Positions 10,870 through 24,200 of a DNA stretch of 64,000 nt are shown piece by piece. The position numbers and the translations under genes were made by a program. Origin of the DNA: Anoplopoma fimbria (taxonomy: Eukaryota > Chordata > Actinopteri > Perciformes > Anoplopomatidae); NCBI RefSeq assembly GCF_027596085.1, contig NC_072465.1, positions 12,948,857-13,012,856 on the forward strand, given 5' to 3'. Below the pieces are notes generated by a model. The model was not told the DNA's origin. It did not search any database and worked only from the letters and a program-made list of their open reading frames with translations. Each line of letters starts with the position of its first letter. The first letter of the stretch is position 1.

Positions 10870-13275
10870 TTTTCATTGGAAACAGGTTTTCCCATTCTCA
10901 TCCCAATGGCAGATTATTTCACATGTGAAAATTCAGGACATACAAATGATTGTTTAAGTGTAAAAGCAGGAGGAAATCAGCCTTCAGATTCTCTGGTGAT
11001 ACATTGCTCTCCCCTCCCATACTCTGTTCCTCCAGAGAGTGCTCACTTTACCCCTTCATTTAAAGCATTGTGAACTTAAAAAGCACCCAAGTATGTCAGC
11101 GTCCGGTGGGGACTGTCACAGTTGCGTAGGAGCATGGACGAGGACATGATAGAAGCTGCCAGTTAGGCTGTTTTTAATTTCTTAGGGGAATCTGGATGGA
11201 TCTGTGCTCAAGTGGGGGATATTTTAAAAGTGCCTTGTTCCCCATTTTCTAACATATCTCTGTGGTGGGAATGACTTTGGTTGTGTGGCGAGGGGAGCTG
11301 GAAGGAAAGGCGTTGACAATGGCTTCCATCTGCTGTCCCTGCTGGGAGTGGAAGTAGAATAGTAAGCAGTAGGACAGCGAGAGGATGGCTGGGGATGGGG
11401 ATGGTAATGGAGGACAGTGTGAATGTCCCCAGCTAATCAGTTTACTCACTGTACTCTCTACCAACAAAGCTCCTGTGGTTCAATTAGGAGAATACAATGG
11501 AAATGGCCGTGCTGCACAATAAACACCCACACATGGCAACCTAGTGTGGGCCACATACAGTGGTGTGGGTGAGAACAGTTGATGCAAAGCATTTGAGTAA
11601 GTCCTTTGATATTACATTAAAGTAATTATATTGCTTGCTACTTGATTTGCTGTCAGACTTTCTGGCGTTGATGCAGACTATTATTTGTTGCCTTTGTGTC
11701 TGTCACATCTGTACTATACTTGTTCTTCTTACTAAGCAACCCAACATCAGCTCCTTGTCATAGAGTATCATGGTGTGTTGAATTCTACTGAAGGTATGGA
11801 CAATATTCATCCAAAAGATTAACCCACATTCTGTGTTTTAAAGATGGTGGTGTTCAGATAAACATCTGGTGATTGTAAAGGCCATAGCATATGATTGACA
11901 TGACTGTCTCTGAGCTCTCATTTCCTGTATGGAAGTATCTATATTTCTAATGTTTCTCCACTCCACTCATCTCCAAATACACACTCACATTTTCCTTTAA
12001 CTTGTGACCTGCCTGTAGTTATTATGCAGCTCAATCAAAGTTGTGTAACAGGAGTAGAACATATCTAAACTGCTTTTGCTCTTCTATGTATTGGAAAAGG
12101 ATGATGGCTGTTAATTGTCTAAGCTTTCTTCAATGAGCGAGGGGGTCCATGAAAAGACACACTTTTTTCTTCCAGTGTTGGAACAGTTTTTGTTGTTTCA
12201 AATTAGTGATTTGTGTTTTTGTCTGTGCTCTTCTCAATGTTTTGAAGTGGCTGGGGCTTAGTTTGAGGAGGGTGACGAGATTAGATAAAAAATATATATT
12301 TTAATCAAAATCTGATGACAGTTTTGGTTGTTTGTTTATGTTGCCAGATCACTCGGTTCTTACTCCCAACCCGTCAGGTACTGCCGCTTTGTCTGGGCCC
12401 CTCGGCCTCTACTACCGAAGCACCTGTATGAGACGCACCAGGCTTTCACCTGACTCCAATGAAACCCATCCGTGTCAGTGTTAGACAGTCAGAGTAACTG
12501 ACATAGTATAAAAAGCGATAAAGTCAGCGTAGGATCTATGGATCAAAACAAACACAGGACTTTCACCCAGGACTGAAAGTGAAACAAACATGTTATTTAT
12601 GTTACAAACATACATACTTTAAGCTAAATCATGATATTTTCCTAAGCCTAATCAAGTGGGGGCTGTGCAACATAGAGTCCTTTAAGCTTACTTAAGTCCT
12701 GGTAGAAGCTGTGTCTATTCATAGTTTCAGTCAGGTGACATGCGCGTCGACCTGGAGGGCAAACAATGGGCCAACATGGCGGCTCGCGCTGGACTCTCCA
12801 TAGAGACACAAAAGTTATTTAAAGCTGGAAATGCAGCGACTGTATGCAGGAGACAGCTTAACAAAAGAGTGATAACAGAAAAAAACTGCACACAGCATAT
12901 GTATGAAGAGGTTTATTCAACACAGGACGCATACTTTCTGACATGTATACATGCTAGATTTTTCAGCCGATATGATAGCTGATACTTACCTGCTTCTCAT
13001 GGCAAATACTGATAAGATAAACGATAATTTTCACATTCTTGCAAAAAAAAAGTTGGGTTGCTGTGTACAACGTAAATGAAAGAAAAAAAGGCTGTATTTT
13101 TACAAAAAAACAATGTAGCTTATCAGTCTGAGCATTAGCTCAACACTGTGTCTGAACTCTATTCAGCTAAAAATAGGTGCTAAAGGATTTGCAAATCATT
13201 GTGTTGTGAGTTTAGTTACGTCTAACACAGAATCCCAACTCTCTAGCTAACGTTAGCTAACAGTTATTGTAGCTC
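10870..13275. other. Mostly anonymous DNA
   Basis: No gene was recognised. Two minor points: 11466-11552 resembles 2737-2826, and 12351-12440 begins with CTTACTCCCAACCCGTCA, similar in phrasing to 46056-46080 (CTCACTCCCAACTCGTCA), so both may be remnants of one repeat family. Open frames here stay below 81 codons. Confidence 0.4.
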
Positions 13276-13735
13276 ATCATTGTCCTGTGTCACTCCAAGG
13301 TATTTCAAACTGTAAAGTGTCTCAACTGTTAAGTTATTGATAAGGATGGGATGCTGAGGTGAGGGGTAAACCAATTATCATTTCCTTTGTCTTGCTAACA
13401 TAAAGGTCAAGACGGTTATTCTCAGACCACTTGGTGCAGTGTGCAACTGTATTATGATAGTCCAGGGCAGAGGGGTAATCTGTGACTAGTTCGAGAATTG
13501 CTGTTTCATCTGAATATTTGAGGTAAATAGTGATGGGTGACGGACTGCTGCAATCATTTGTGTAAAGTGTTTATAAGACTGGGCTCAACCCACAACCCTG
13601 TGGTGCTCCGTTGTTAGAAGTGAGTGCAGGTGAAGTTGTTGTGCTGAGATGGTGTAGCTTCTGATTCATCAGATGCCTTTGGATGGTGTTAAAAGCAGAG
13701 TTTAGGTCCAGAAAGACGATCTTAGCAAAGGAGCA
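13276..13735 (-). pseudogene. Eroded LINE reverse-transcriptase relic
   Basis: Read on the minus strand from 13735, one frame gives KIVFLDLNSAFNTIQRHLM (motif A), NNGAPQGCGLSPVL (motif B), YLKYSDETAILEL (motif C, the usual F/Y-A-D-D eroded to YSDE) and WSENNRLDLYVSKTKEMI (the region after motif C). An in-frame stop follows motif B and another lies near the end. The motif wording fits Rex1-like or other CR1-group fish LINEs, but the clade is uncertain. It differs clearly from the L2-like copies A-C. No endonuclease or 3' end was recognised beside it. Confidence 0.7.
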
Positions 13736-13744
13736 TGGCGAATC

Positions 13745-16700
13745 CATATATAAAGATAATTATATATAATTATTTAGTTTGCTCTTAATTATGAAATCCC
13801 TAAAGGTGCAGCAGATTGATGTGGCACCAGAGACAGATGTGGTTCTGTAATGTGTATGTATAACAACAAAGTTTAAGATACATTTTCCACCGAATAACCA
13901 ACAACTTGCTTTGTGCTGCCTCATTTGAATGAGCCTCCCACTTGTTTGTGCCTCTCCATCCATCTGTGCACTGAGCAGTCTGTGCTGAGCACTAAAATAC
14001 CACAGAAATGAAAAAAATACAGGAAAATACAAAACAATTAATTAATCTAACTACTCCTTGCAGTTGCGTTAGATTAACACCTGTTCTTATTAAAAATGTT
14101 ATCTCATGGAGACATTTCTTAATGTTGGTCTTAATGGTGGTTAATAATAAGTATAGTATGTATTAAGGCAAAGCTTATGTTTCAAAATACAACCTTTGCT
14201 ATTTCTAAAATAAAGATGCATTAATAAGTTTGACAGAAATAAATACCTGTATTGATAAAAAAGCTACAGAGCCAGAGCCCTGACTTCAGTTATGCAGTCC
14301 ACACACCTGCTTGGAGTGAGACAGATTCTCCTAATGGCCTGACTTTTGACTTCTGACACACTTGCAGAGCTCAGCGTTTATCCAGCTCAATAATTTGGAC
14401 ACAAGTCCAGCAGTCAGAGTCATTAGCATACTAGCCGGACAAAGAGGATGGTTCTTCTCAGCAGGGTAAAGTCGTGATGAAAAGTCTGTTTCTGAATAAA
14501 AAATAGAGGAAATTATAATTAAGGATGATTACCATAACAGTGGGAGGGAGTTGCAGGTTGTGATATTCTCCAGAAAGCAGTAATATGGAAAGAGCTGCAG
14601 ACAGAAACAAGATATTGTGTTCTATTATTTTTGAATTATTGCAACAGAAAAGGACCTCCTGTCCAATCATTTCTCAGATAAAGTATGGCCTGCGGTGTAC
14701 GTTAAATAGAGAATTTTGATCACCCTCCCAAGGTGTCTTCAACCCTTGACCCCAAAAATGACCACCAGAAATGTAGTTGAAAGTTTTTGGGAGATTTACA
14801 ACCATAACTTAACTTTGGATTTGCTGTCAAATAGCATGTGACACAAACATGATTATTGATGCCCAAACAGTTTTTTGTGGCAGCAGATTGCACTTGTACT
14901 CATCTCAAGAAAAGTGGAAGCTCAGGCTCGGATATAATGAGCATACTGAAAATACAGCCAGCAATGGAAACATGTTCCAGCTACATACCCAAAGTAAAAT
15001 TCACTCAGACCAACACCTGCAGTGTCAACAGTCCAATGCCAGCACACCACCAGTCGGTCAGCATCTGGCCTGTTTGGACCAACAAGCAGCCTGCCAGCCA
15101 AGTTTCAGCGTTGGGCCCGGGCACAAGGTGCCGCCAATAAGCTACCGCCACTGCTGGCATTTTGCTGGCATGCTACAGCGGGGTCAGATTTAGTGTATGG
15201 AGGAGGTAACATTCAGGTATCACAGCAGAGCAACTGTCTCCAATAACCCTGATCTGAAGCAACTGAAACCAGGGCCGAGGTAAATACTGGTCTGTGTCGT
15301 GTTGAACCAAGGGTTCAAAAACTCAAAGGATTTTAAAAAGACAAAACCCACCCAGCCACAGCATGTTTAGCTTGCTGCCATCTGGAAAGAGATACTAGAC
15401 AGCCATCCGACTTCAGATCAGCTTCTTTTGTCAGATGCTCCTTAATTTATCCTCCTTCCTCCACATACTATAATATGGTTTTGGTTCTGTTTCTCTCTGT
15501 GTTTTTCCGAGTTGAGCATGTTGTCCGCAACGGGCATTACGCAGTAATATTTGGACAGTTAATATTTATACAGCAGACATTTTGACTTAACATGAGTAAT
15601 ACAGTTTCCAGTAAGCAATGCAGGTTGCCAACGTACAAAATGTCAGGACCATCGAACTGGCTGGCCTGTGTGGAATGCAGCCATTGGTACTGTTATTTAT
15701 TACACCAATAACTTTCTTGCTATGTCAAAATGGCAGCTATGGATAAAGTCTATCAAAAGACCAGAGGCCAGATGCAAAAAAAAACAAAAAAACGGTTTTA
15801 TACAGGAAGAATGTGCGAGACTTCTGACCAGGTGTACACATGATTTTAGCTGATTTTAGTCGATTTCACTGAAATAACTAATTATTTCTACAAAGTGTTC
15901 TGTAAAATGGTAATCAAGAGCCCATTTATAAAATGAAAATACCTATCATGTGTGAGTTGTGAATTTCATCATTATTTTTTATTTACATTTGAGCCACAAT
16001 CTACTCGTTAATTAATGTTAAATTTTGTCCTTAATTGTGAGGCACTTTGAAAAGTCAGTTTCAAAATGAGTGCAACAAATGACTCACTGATTGTCTTTCT
16101 GCCGTTTAATAACATGCAATGAATAAGTGGTATAGATGCTATTAATAGCCATAGCAGTGCATTATGACTGTTGTGCTGTTAGAGAACCTCACCAATGCAA
16201 TACAGTTGGCTCTTGTTTAAGGGTGTTTCTATGTCGAATTATTGATATTAACTACCTCTGGGAGTGGAAATGAGGCTTGTGCAACCAGCTCAGCTAAGAT
16301 TTAGATTTATTAAACAGAATCAGGCATACATGAAGCTTTATTAATCTGAAGAAATGAATGAATAGACATATTTCTGTCTTTATGTACACAGAGGTTTAGT
16401 GGTAATCTACAGAGAGTGTTATCATCAATCACAGAAATCTCAGCAGAAGAATGGCAATAATATATAATACAAAGTGCAACAACCTACAAAGCTAGCTAGC
16501 TACCTACCAGGAAAAAACATAGCCACAAAAAAATGTATGTGGAGGAGATTGATGAGGAGATCTACATAATGCTGTGAGTTTCCTTATCAAATAAAAACTC
16601 TTAAATCAACATGTGTTTGATAGTGATAACAAATCAACAAATGCATGTTGTGAATAAAATCAGTCTGAATATTGGGCTAACTATATTTTTCTATATGTAT

Positions 16701-19700
16701 AATGATTCTTTTTCAAAATAAATCCCAATAATATTATCACCAAGGCCTTTGTGGCCTTCTGTAATCATCAGCTTCCCATCACCCTTCACCCCACACTGCC
16801 CTCAGAAATGATTATTGCAATTACAAGAAAACAAGCATTGTATGTCAAGATAGCAGTATGAAAAGAAAACTGTGAAATTTAAACACAGACTGCATTCATG
16901 AAAAATTATTTAAGTCGTTGCAAAAACATAGGGCCCCTGTGCATGTTCATGTGGTCCCTTGAACGACAGGTATTATGGAATTAGAGGGTAATAGACCTGC
17001 TGAGGATGAATCTCCCACACACTGCCTGTCCTGTCCCAGTATTGAACTAGTGACAGCAAGCGAGGCCTACCAAATCCCATTACCAATAGACTCCCCTCCA
17101 TTTACATGTTAATGAGCTTGGTATCAGAGCTTGGCATTGTTATCAGAAGATGACAGAATTGATAAGACATTAAAGGCGAGTAATTATAAACAAAAAAATG
17201 ACACCAAAAGAGTAGATATCCTTTGAAATCCACTGAAGGCTCGTTGTATGTTCTTGTGGTAGGACTTGAGCTGGGTCTCGGGGAAGGACAGCAGAGTTTG
17301 TCTAGGTTGCTACTGGTGATGAAGGAGGAGTTGTGGAAGAGTTATCGGTTGTGGAAGGTGTTGTCTTGAAACCAATTGTTATGCAGTATCAAGATATTTT
17401 GACAGAATCTCTAAAGCAATGAGTAGAGCGTTCAGAGTTGGGGTTTTGTGGTTTTTGGTGCATTTTGTTTCTCTCTTCTACTCAAGTTTATTAGTGACAA
17501 AACTAGCAAGGGACACAACATAAATAAAAGCTGTAATCTAATTTGAGAGTGTGCAGATTTGGGCTATTGACAGCATGTAAAAGTCTTTGTGTTGTCTGTT
17601 CATTCAGTTATGTTATTCAATCTATATATTCAGTGCAGTGATTCTCAGGATCATAAATAGATCATTTCCATCTTGACTCAGGCCAGTCTGAGGTTTTCCC
17701 AGTCGGAAAACCCTCTTCTATACACGTAAAGAGTTCTAACCAAAATGTGTTTCATAATTTGCATGAATAAAAAATATGTAAATACTTTGCATTACTTTCC
17801 CACACTACTTTTCGTCCAGCCTTGAGAGCTTTATCTTCTTTTATATTTAGAAATAGTGTATGGGGTCAATAAGTATTTCATGTTTATTTTCCAAGCAAAT
17901 CCCCTCCAAAATAAGGAATTGGTAGTCTTGTGAATTTTCTGTTCTTCATCTGTTATTTACAATTTGTCACGCTTCTTCCCATTTTATATATTTTTTGTTT
18001 GCAAACATTGCTTATGGAATTTTGAAATTTCTATTTGTAATAGTTCATGACTGATTTCAAAAGTTGATGAATATTCTGTAAATGTTTTATTGGTTAACTT
18101 TTAAAATAACTTCTTATTTGCAAGCTTATGAAAAAAATACATTTATTTGGAATATGACTCTTTTGAAAATAGTCATATCCAGTAAACATTTGAGGCAAAG
18201 TACTATTCATGTTTCACAGCTCTCAGACTCCTCAAGGAGCAGTCCACATCTACGTTGCCCACTTTCTGGAAAAAAGTGATTCTGTATTTTTATACATTGT
18301 CATGACAATAAGTAGTTAATAGAACAAAGTGGAATAACAAATAAGACCTCAGATCTAAAAGATCTCAAAGTAATTCTGGTATGGTCAGTGCTTTAATTTT
18401 AAATCAGGAGGTTCCAATGGACAGAGAGAAAAGAAAAGGAGTCATGCTACTCAATAAAACCAGTGCGTGGATAACATCAAAATAAGACCTACATTCTAAA
18501 ACTAAACAACACTGTCATTATAAAAGGGAATCTTGAACAATGTGCTGTGCAAGTAAAATTATATCATCTTCCCTTTTTGTTAACCTTAACCACCAGCACA
18601 GTAACCAAAGATAGATAAGAATTATTATTTTTATTGATCCATTCACATCTTATAGCTGATCAAGGTGGAGGTATCTCTGTATGCATGCATTGGGTAGTAT
18701 CTGTAAAAGCACTTGCATAAATGTATTCACTTATAGTGTTTTTCACCATTGGTTATTGTTAGTTATGCTCCTGCTCCTTGTATACCTGTGCCTCTTCTCC
18801 AGAGGGATTCCATTTATTATTAACATCTTAATTGTTGGTGCTGGTCAGCATCCAGCCCAAATAGATCTTCTGGTTGTCCATGTGGTAAAGCTGAATTAGA
18901 AGAAAGTAAAAGACAAATGTCGCTTATTAACTAAAGAACTTCCTCTAAATGCACCCTTATTTGAGACGGCTCTTTGTGTGTCCGTTGAGAGGTGCCACTG
19001 CAGCCTCAGCTCTCTGGAGCAGACATAATGGCAAATTAGTACTGTATATGCAAAATACAAGCCATACACATTCAGAGGAGGGTGATTTACTACTGAAGGA
19101 GAGTTTAAAATTCACTTGAATATGAATATGAGATTCACTGTATCTATTACCAATGGGTGTCTGTGCTGCCTGATTTTTTCCCCCAAACTTTCTGAGAGCA
19201 TTGTACAGAACAATCAGCTCACTGAAAATGTAGCTGAGTGTGGCGCTAGACGAAATAACATAGGGTCATGTAAACCCCAGAAGTCCATCTCTGGTGAGCT
19301 TGAATGTGCCAAACAGATCAAACAGAAATGTTCTCTTTATGATTCATTAAAAGAATACATTTTTGCCAGGTGGACATCCAACACATTCCTCACTAGAAAG
19401 CGCCAGCATTTGTCTTTTGTTCAAATGCACTAAAACTAGGTTCTACCTCTGAGATGGATAGAGTGTGTGACTGTGACATAGTAGACAAAAAACAGACAAT
19501 ACAATAGCGTGCCCACTTCACATCGCGACTGTCCTGCCTCTCTCTATGATGGCGAGCTTTTAGAAATATGTATTCTCAACAGGTATAAACATATAGGCCT
19601 TTAGAAGTAGACATCACTTTACACAAACTAAGAGTATGGCATTTAAATGTCCATACATAAAACAATTATGGTTATTATCTTCAGTATTTTGATAACACTG

Positions 19701-21268
19701 CATAATACGTAATGAAACACAATTTCAATTGACAAATCCCCAATTTAATTTCGTATCCTGAAAATATCATCCTAAATTACTTTATAGCAGCAATTTTGTG
19801 GTCAACATGAATAATGGAAGACATACAAAAAAGGCCTGCTTATTACACCCTTCAGTGAGAAAGGTGAATGTCAAGAGAGGAGTATGGTGCAGCATTTAAT
19901 AAGTGGGGCATTGTATTACCACCCACACAGAGACCCCATCACCTACTCAGAGGTTGAATGGGCAGACTGTAATTACTCACAATTAGCAATTTAAAGAGGC
20001 TTGGGGGATTTGGATTTGCTCCTTAATTCCATCAATTTAGCAATGAACAACAAATGTACTGAAGCACTTACAGTACTCCAAATCTATTAGGATAGCAGTA
20101 CATGCTGTAACTGCAGGGTGATTCTTTGGGATGGAGCTTTTTGAAAGTGAAATTGAGTTCTTTCCATTACAACTGGACATAATGAGAAATGAATGATCTA
20201 CTATGCGATTAATGTATTCTGTGTTCCTGCAGACTAGAATGGTCTGATGTTTGATCTCCTTAAGATATGATTCCTTGGAAGTTACACAGCATTTTCACCA
20301 GAGACTTTGGTCTTGCTCCATAGTTCATTTTTGGTTCTGGTTATATAAAAGCTCACTGTCTTAAAATTCGTTGTGCAATTTGGGGGGGTTGTCGCCAATT
20401 TTGGTGACAAAAGCGCTCATTGCTTTAGTGTGTTTGCATTTCCCACAAACACTTAGTCATGTAGATGTATTGTTTCTCCAGTTCACTGTTAGTGTTTCCC
20501 TGTAATGGGTTTGACCATTGGCTTGTATTGAACATGCTAGTCTTTATAGACAATATACATAAACAGCCTGAATACAGGACTGGATACCCAGGCCCACGGG
20601 TATGTTGTCAGGCAGCAGTTGCTCTGTCTGTCTGTCATGTGTCAGCCTGAGCAGACTCAGCTAGCACATTAACTGTACTGAGAACCAAATGAAGCATAGA
20701 TCTAGAAGTTATTCCTCTGACACACTGTATGAATGACAAAAATTACAATGGTGGAGGTGGAGAATCATAATGCAGTAAAACAGACGTCATCCATCACCTC
20801 ATGCTGCCTATTGTACCGCACTATAAAGGTGTCAAGATGGTTCACACAAAGTGCTTGTTGGATCATTTGACAGCATCTGACACCCACAACCCCTCCCAGA
20901 TCCCCTTCAATGTCAGAGTTGGTGGGGCTATGTTCAACAACTTTGGTGACTTGAAATGTTTATAGTGATGTTGCCATGGTCACAGATCTCATTACTTACT
21001 TTGGTGAGCAGTGTTAACATACAGATGGGACGGAAGGCTAAGGTACAAAAAGAATACCAAGGTTTTTCCTTATAGGTTTTAAAGTTATTTTTTTTAATTT
21101 TCTTTACACCAGTTTTTCTGACCATCTTTTCTGTAATTTCCAAATCACCTTGTATTGTCTTGAATAGGTAAACAGCTATTTAGAAGAGACGTTTGTTTGA
21201 TGGATTAAACTTCTTATATGCAAGTGTTACTGAAAACACAAATCATATACCTTATAAATGAGACCAAA
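13745..21268. other. Long anonymous stretch, no gene seen
   Basis: About 7.5 kb without a recognisable gene, RNA gene or mobile-element end. Open frames reach at most 114 codons (14849-15193) and show no motif. Local features are only short palindromes such as the repeated GCTAGCTA near 16491-16501 and AT-rich runs. An intron or intergenic spacer is plausible, and old unrecognised repeats may be hidden here. Confidence 0.4.
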
Positions 21269-21269
21269 G

Positions 21270-24200
21270 AAATTCAATTCAATTCAATTCAGTTTATTTT
21301 GTATAGCCCAGAATCACAAATTACAAATTTGCCTCAGAGGGCTTTACAATCTGTGCACATGCGGCATCCTCTGTCCTTCCCTCACATCGGCACAGGAAAA
21401 ACTCCCCTAAAAAACCCCTTTAACAGGGAGAAAAAAGGAAGAAACCTATGGGAGAACGACAGAGGAGGGATCCTTCTCCCAGGATGGACAGAATGCAATA
21501 GATGTCATGTGTACAGAATGAACAGCATAACAGAGATACAACACATTCAATGTATATGACATAAATGATTCATATAATAAGACTACTTATAATAACAGCA
21601 GCAATTATTACAGTTGAATTATAGTTATGAAAATAGGGATAGTAATGTGATTAATAATAATAATCGAAGTAGCAGTGGGTATCAGTCGGCTCACAGCAGG
21701 AGGCACGACTATGGTCCAGGTACCACAACGATTCATGGAAACCTGCAGAACGAGAAAGCAAAAGGGCTTCAGGATTGAAGTAAAGCTAAAATGCTTAATG
21801 GTACAGGTAATAGTAATAGTAATGTGACTAGTAATAATAATGGTGGTAGTAGTCGGTGTCAGCAGGGCCGTAGCAGGATGCACGACCACGGTCCAGGTAC
21901 AGCCACGATTTATAGAAGCCTGCGAAGCGAGAAAGCACAAAGACTCCAGGGTACAAGCAAGGCAATAAGCGTAATAGTACAGGCAATAATAATAGTAAAG
22001 TGACTAATAATGATAGTGGTAGTAGTAGTGGGTGTCAGCAGGGCCTCAGTAGGTGGCACGATGACAGTCCAAATATAACCCCGATTCCTGGGAACCTGCG
22101 AGGCGAGAAAGCACAAGAACTCCGGGGAAGAAGCAAAATCAGTAATGTGCATAAATAGGAGATTAATACATAAAGATGGAGGGAGAGAAGAGGAGAGAGG
22201 AGCTCAGCGTATCCTAGGTAGTCCCCCGGCTGTCTAGGCATATAGCAGCATATCTAGGGGCTGGACCAAGGCGAACCTGAACCAGCCCTAACTATAAGCG
22301 CTATCAAAAAGGAAGGTCTTAAGCCTGCTCTTGAAAGTGGTGAGTGTGTCTGCCACCCGGACTGAAACTGGAACCTGGTTCCACAGAAGAGGAGCCTGAT
22401 AACTGAAGGCTCTGGCTCCCATCCTACTTTTATATATTCTAGGAACCACAAGTAACCCTGCATTGATTGAGCGCAGCTCTCTAGTTGGGTAATATGGAAC
22501 TATAAGTTCCTTAAGATAAGATGGTGCCTGGCCAGTTAGAGCTTTGTAGGTAAGTAAAAGAATTTAAATTCTATTCTTGATTTAACAGGGAGCCAGTGCA
22601 GAGAAGCTAATACTGGAGTAATATGATCTCTTTTCTTAGTTTTTGTTAGAACACGTGCTGCAGCATTCTGGATCAACTGTAAAGATCTAAGAGACCTATT
22701 AGAGCAGCCTGATAATAAGGAGTTACAGTAATCTAGTCTAGAGGTAACAAATGCATGAACTAGTTTTTCTGCATCGCTTTGAGACAGGATTTGCCTGATT
22801 TTCGCAATGTTACGTAAATGAAAAAAGGCTGTCCTTGAGATCTGTTTTATATAAGAATTAAAAGACAGATCCTGGTCAAAGATAACTCCAAGGTTCTTAA
22901 CAGTAGTGCTGGATGCTAGAGCAATGCCATCTGGAGAAACTATATCGTTAGATAATTGAATTCGAAGGTGATCTGGGCCTAGTAGGATAACTTCTGTTTT
23001 TTCAGAGTTTAACATTAAAAAGTTACAGGTCATCCAGGTTTTTATGTCCGTAAGACATGCTTGAAGTTTAGAGAACTGGTTAGTTTCGTCTGGCTTAATT
23101 GATAGATATAACTGGGTATCATCTGCATAACAATGAAAGTTTACTGAGTGTTTTCTGATAATATTCCCCAAGGGAAGCATATATAAAGTAAATAAAATAG
23201 GTCCAAGAACAGACCCCTGTGGAACTCCGTGACTAACCCTGGTTTTCATCGAGCTTTCATTGTTTACATATACAAACTGAGATCGGTCTGATAAATATGA
23301 CTTAAACCAGCTAAATGCGGTTCCTTTAATGCCTATAAGATGCTCCAATCTCTGTAATAGGATTTGGTGATCAATGGTATCAAATGCAGCACTAAGGTCT
23401 AGCAATACAAGTACAGAGACAAGTCCTTTGTCTGAAGCTATTAGAAGGTCATTGGTAATTTTCACCAGTGCCGTCTCTGTGCTATGATTCACTCTAAATC
23501 CTGACTGAAAATCCTCAAATAAACTATTGTTATGCATAAAGTCACAGAGCTGATTTGCTACTGCTTTCTCAAGGATCTTAGAGAGGAACGGAAGGTTAGA
23601 TATAGGTCTATAGTTAGCCAACACCTCTGGATCTAGAGTAGGTTTCTTAAGAAGATGTTTAATTACAGCTAGTTTGAAGGCCTGTGGTACATGGCCCGTT
23701 AGTAAAGACAGATTGATAATTTCTAATAAAGAATTGCTAATTAAAGGTAAAACTTCCTTAAGCAGCCTAGTCGGAATCGGGTCTAAGAGACAGGTGGAAG
23801 GTTTAGACTTAGAAATAGTTAAAGTCAATTGTTGAAGGTCGATGGGAGAAAAGCCATCTAAATATATTTCAGGTTCTACAGCTGTGGATCGATCGGTACT
23901 GGTTGAGGGCAGTAGATTATACATTTTTTCTCTAATAGTTAGAATCTTATCATTAAAGAAGTTCATGAAGTCACTACTACTGAGGTTTATAGGAATACAC
24001 GGCTCAACAGAGCTGTGACTCTCTGTCAGCCTGGCTACAGTGCTGAAGAGAACCCTAGGGTTGTTCTTATTTTTCTCTATTAATGCTGAGTAATAGGCTG
24101 CTCTAGCATTACGGAGTGCCTTCTTATATATTTTAAGACTGTCTCGCCAGACTAACCGCGCTTCATCCACATTGGTGGAACGCCATATCCTTTCAAGTTT

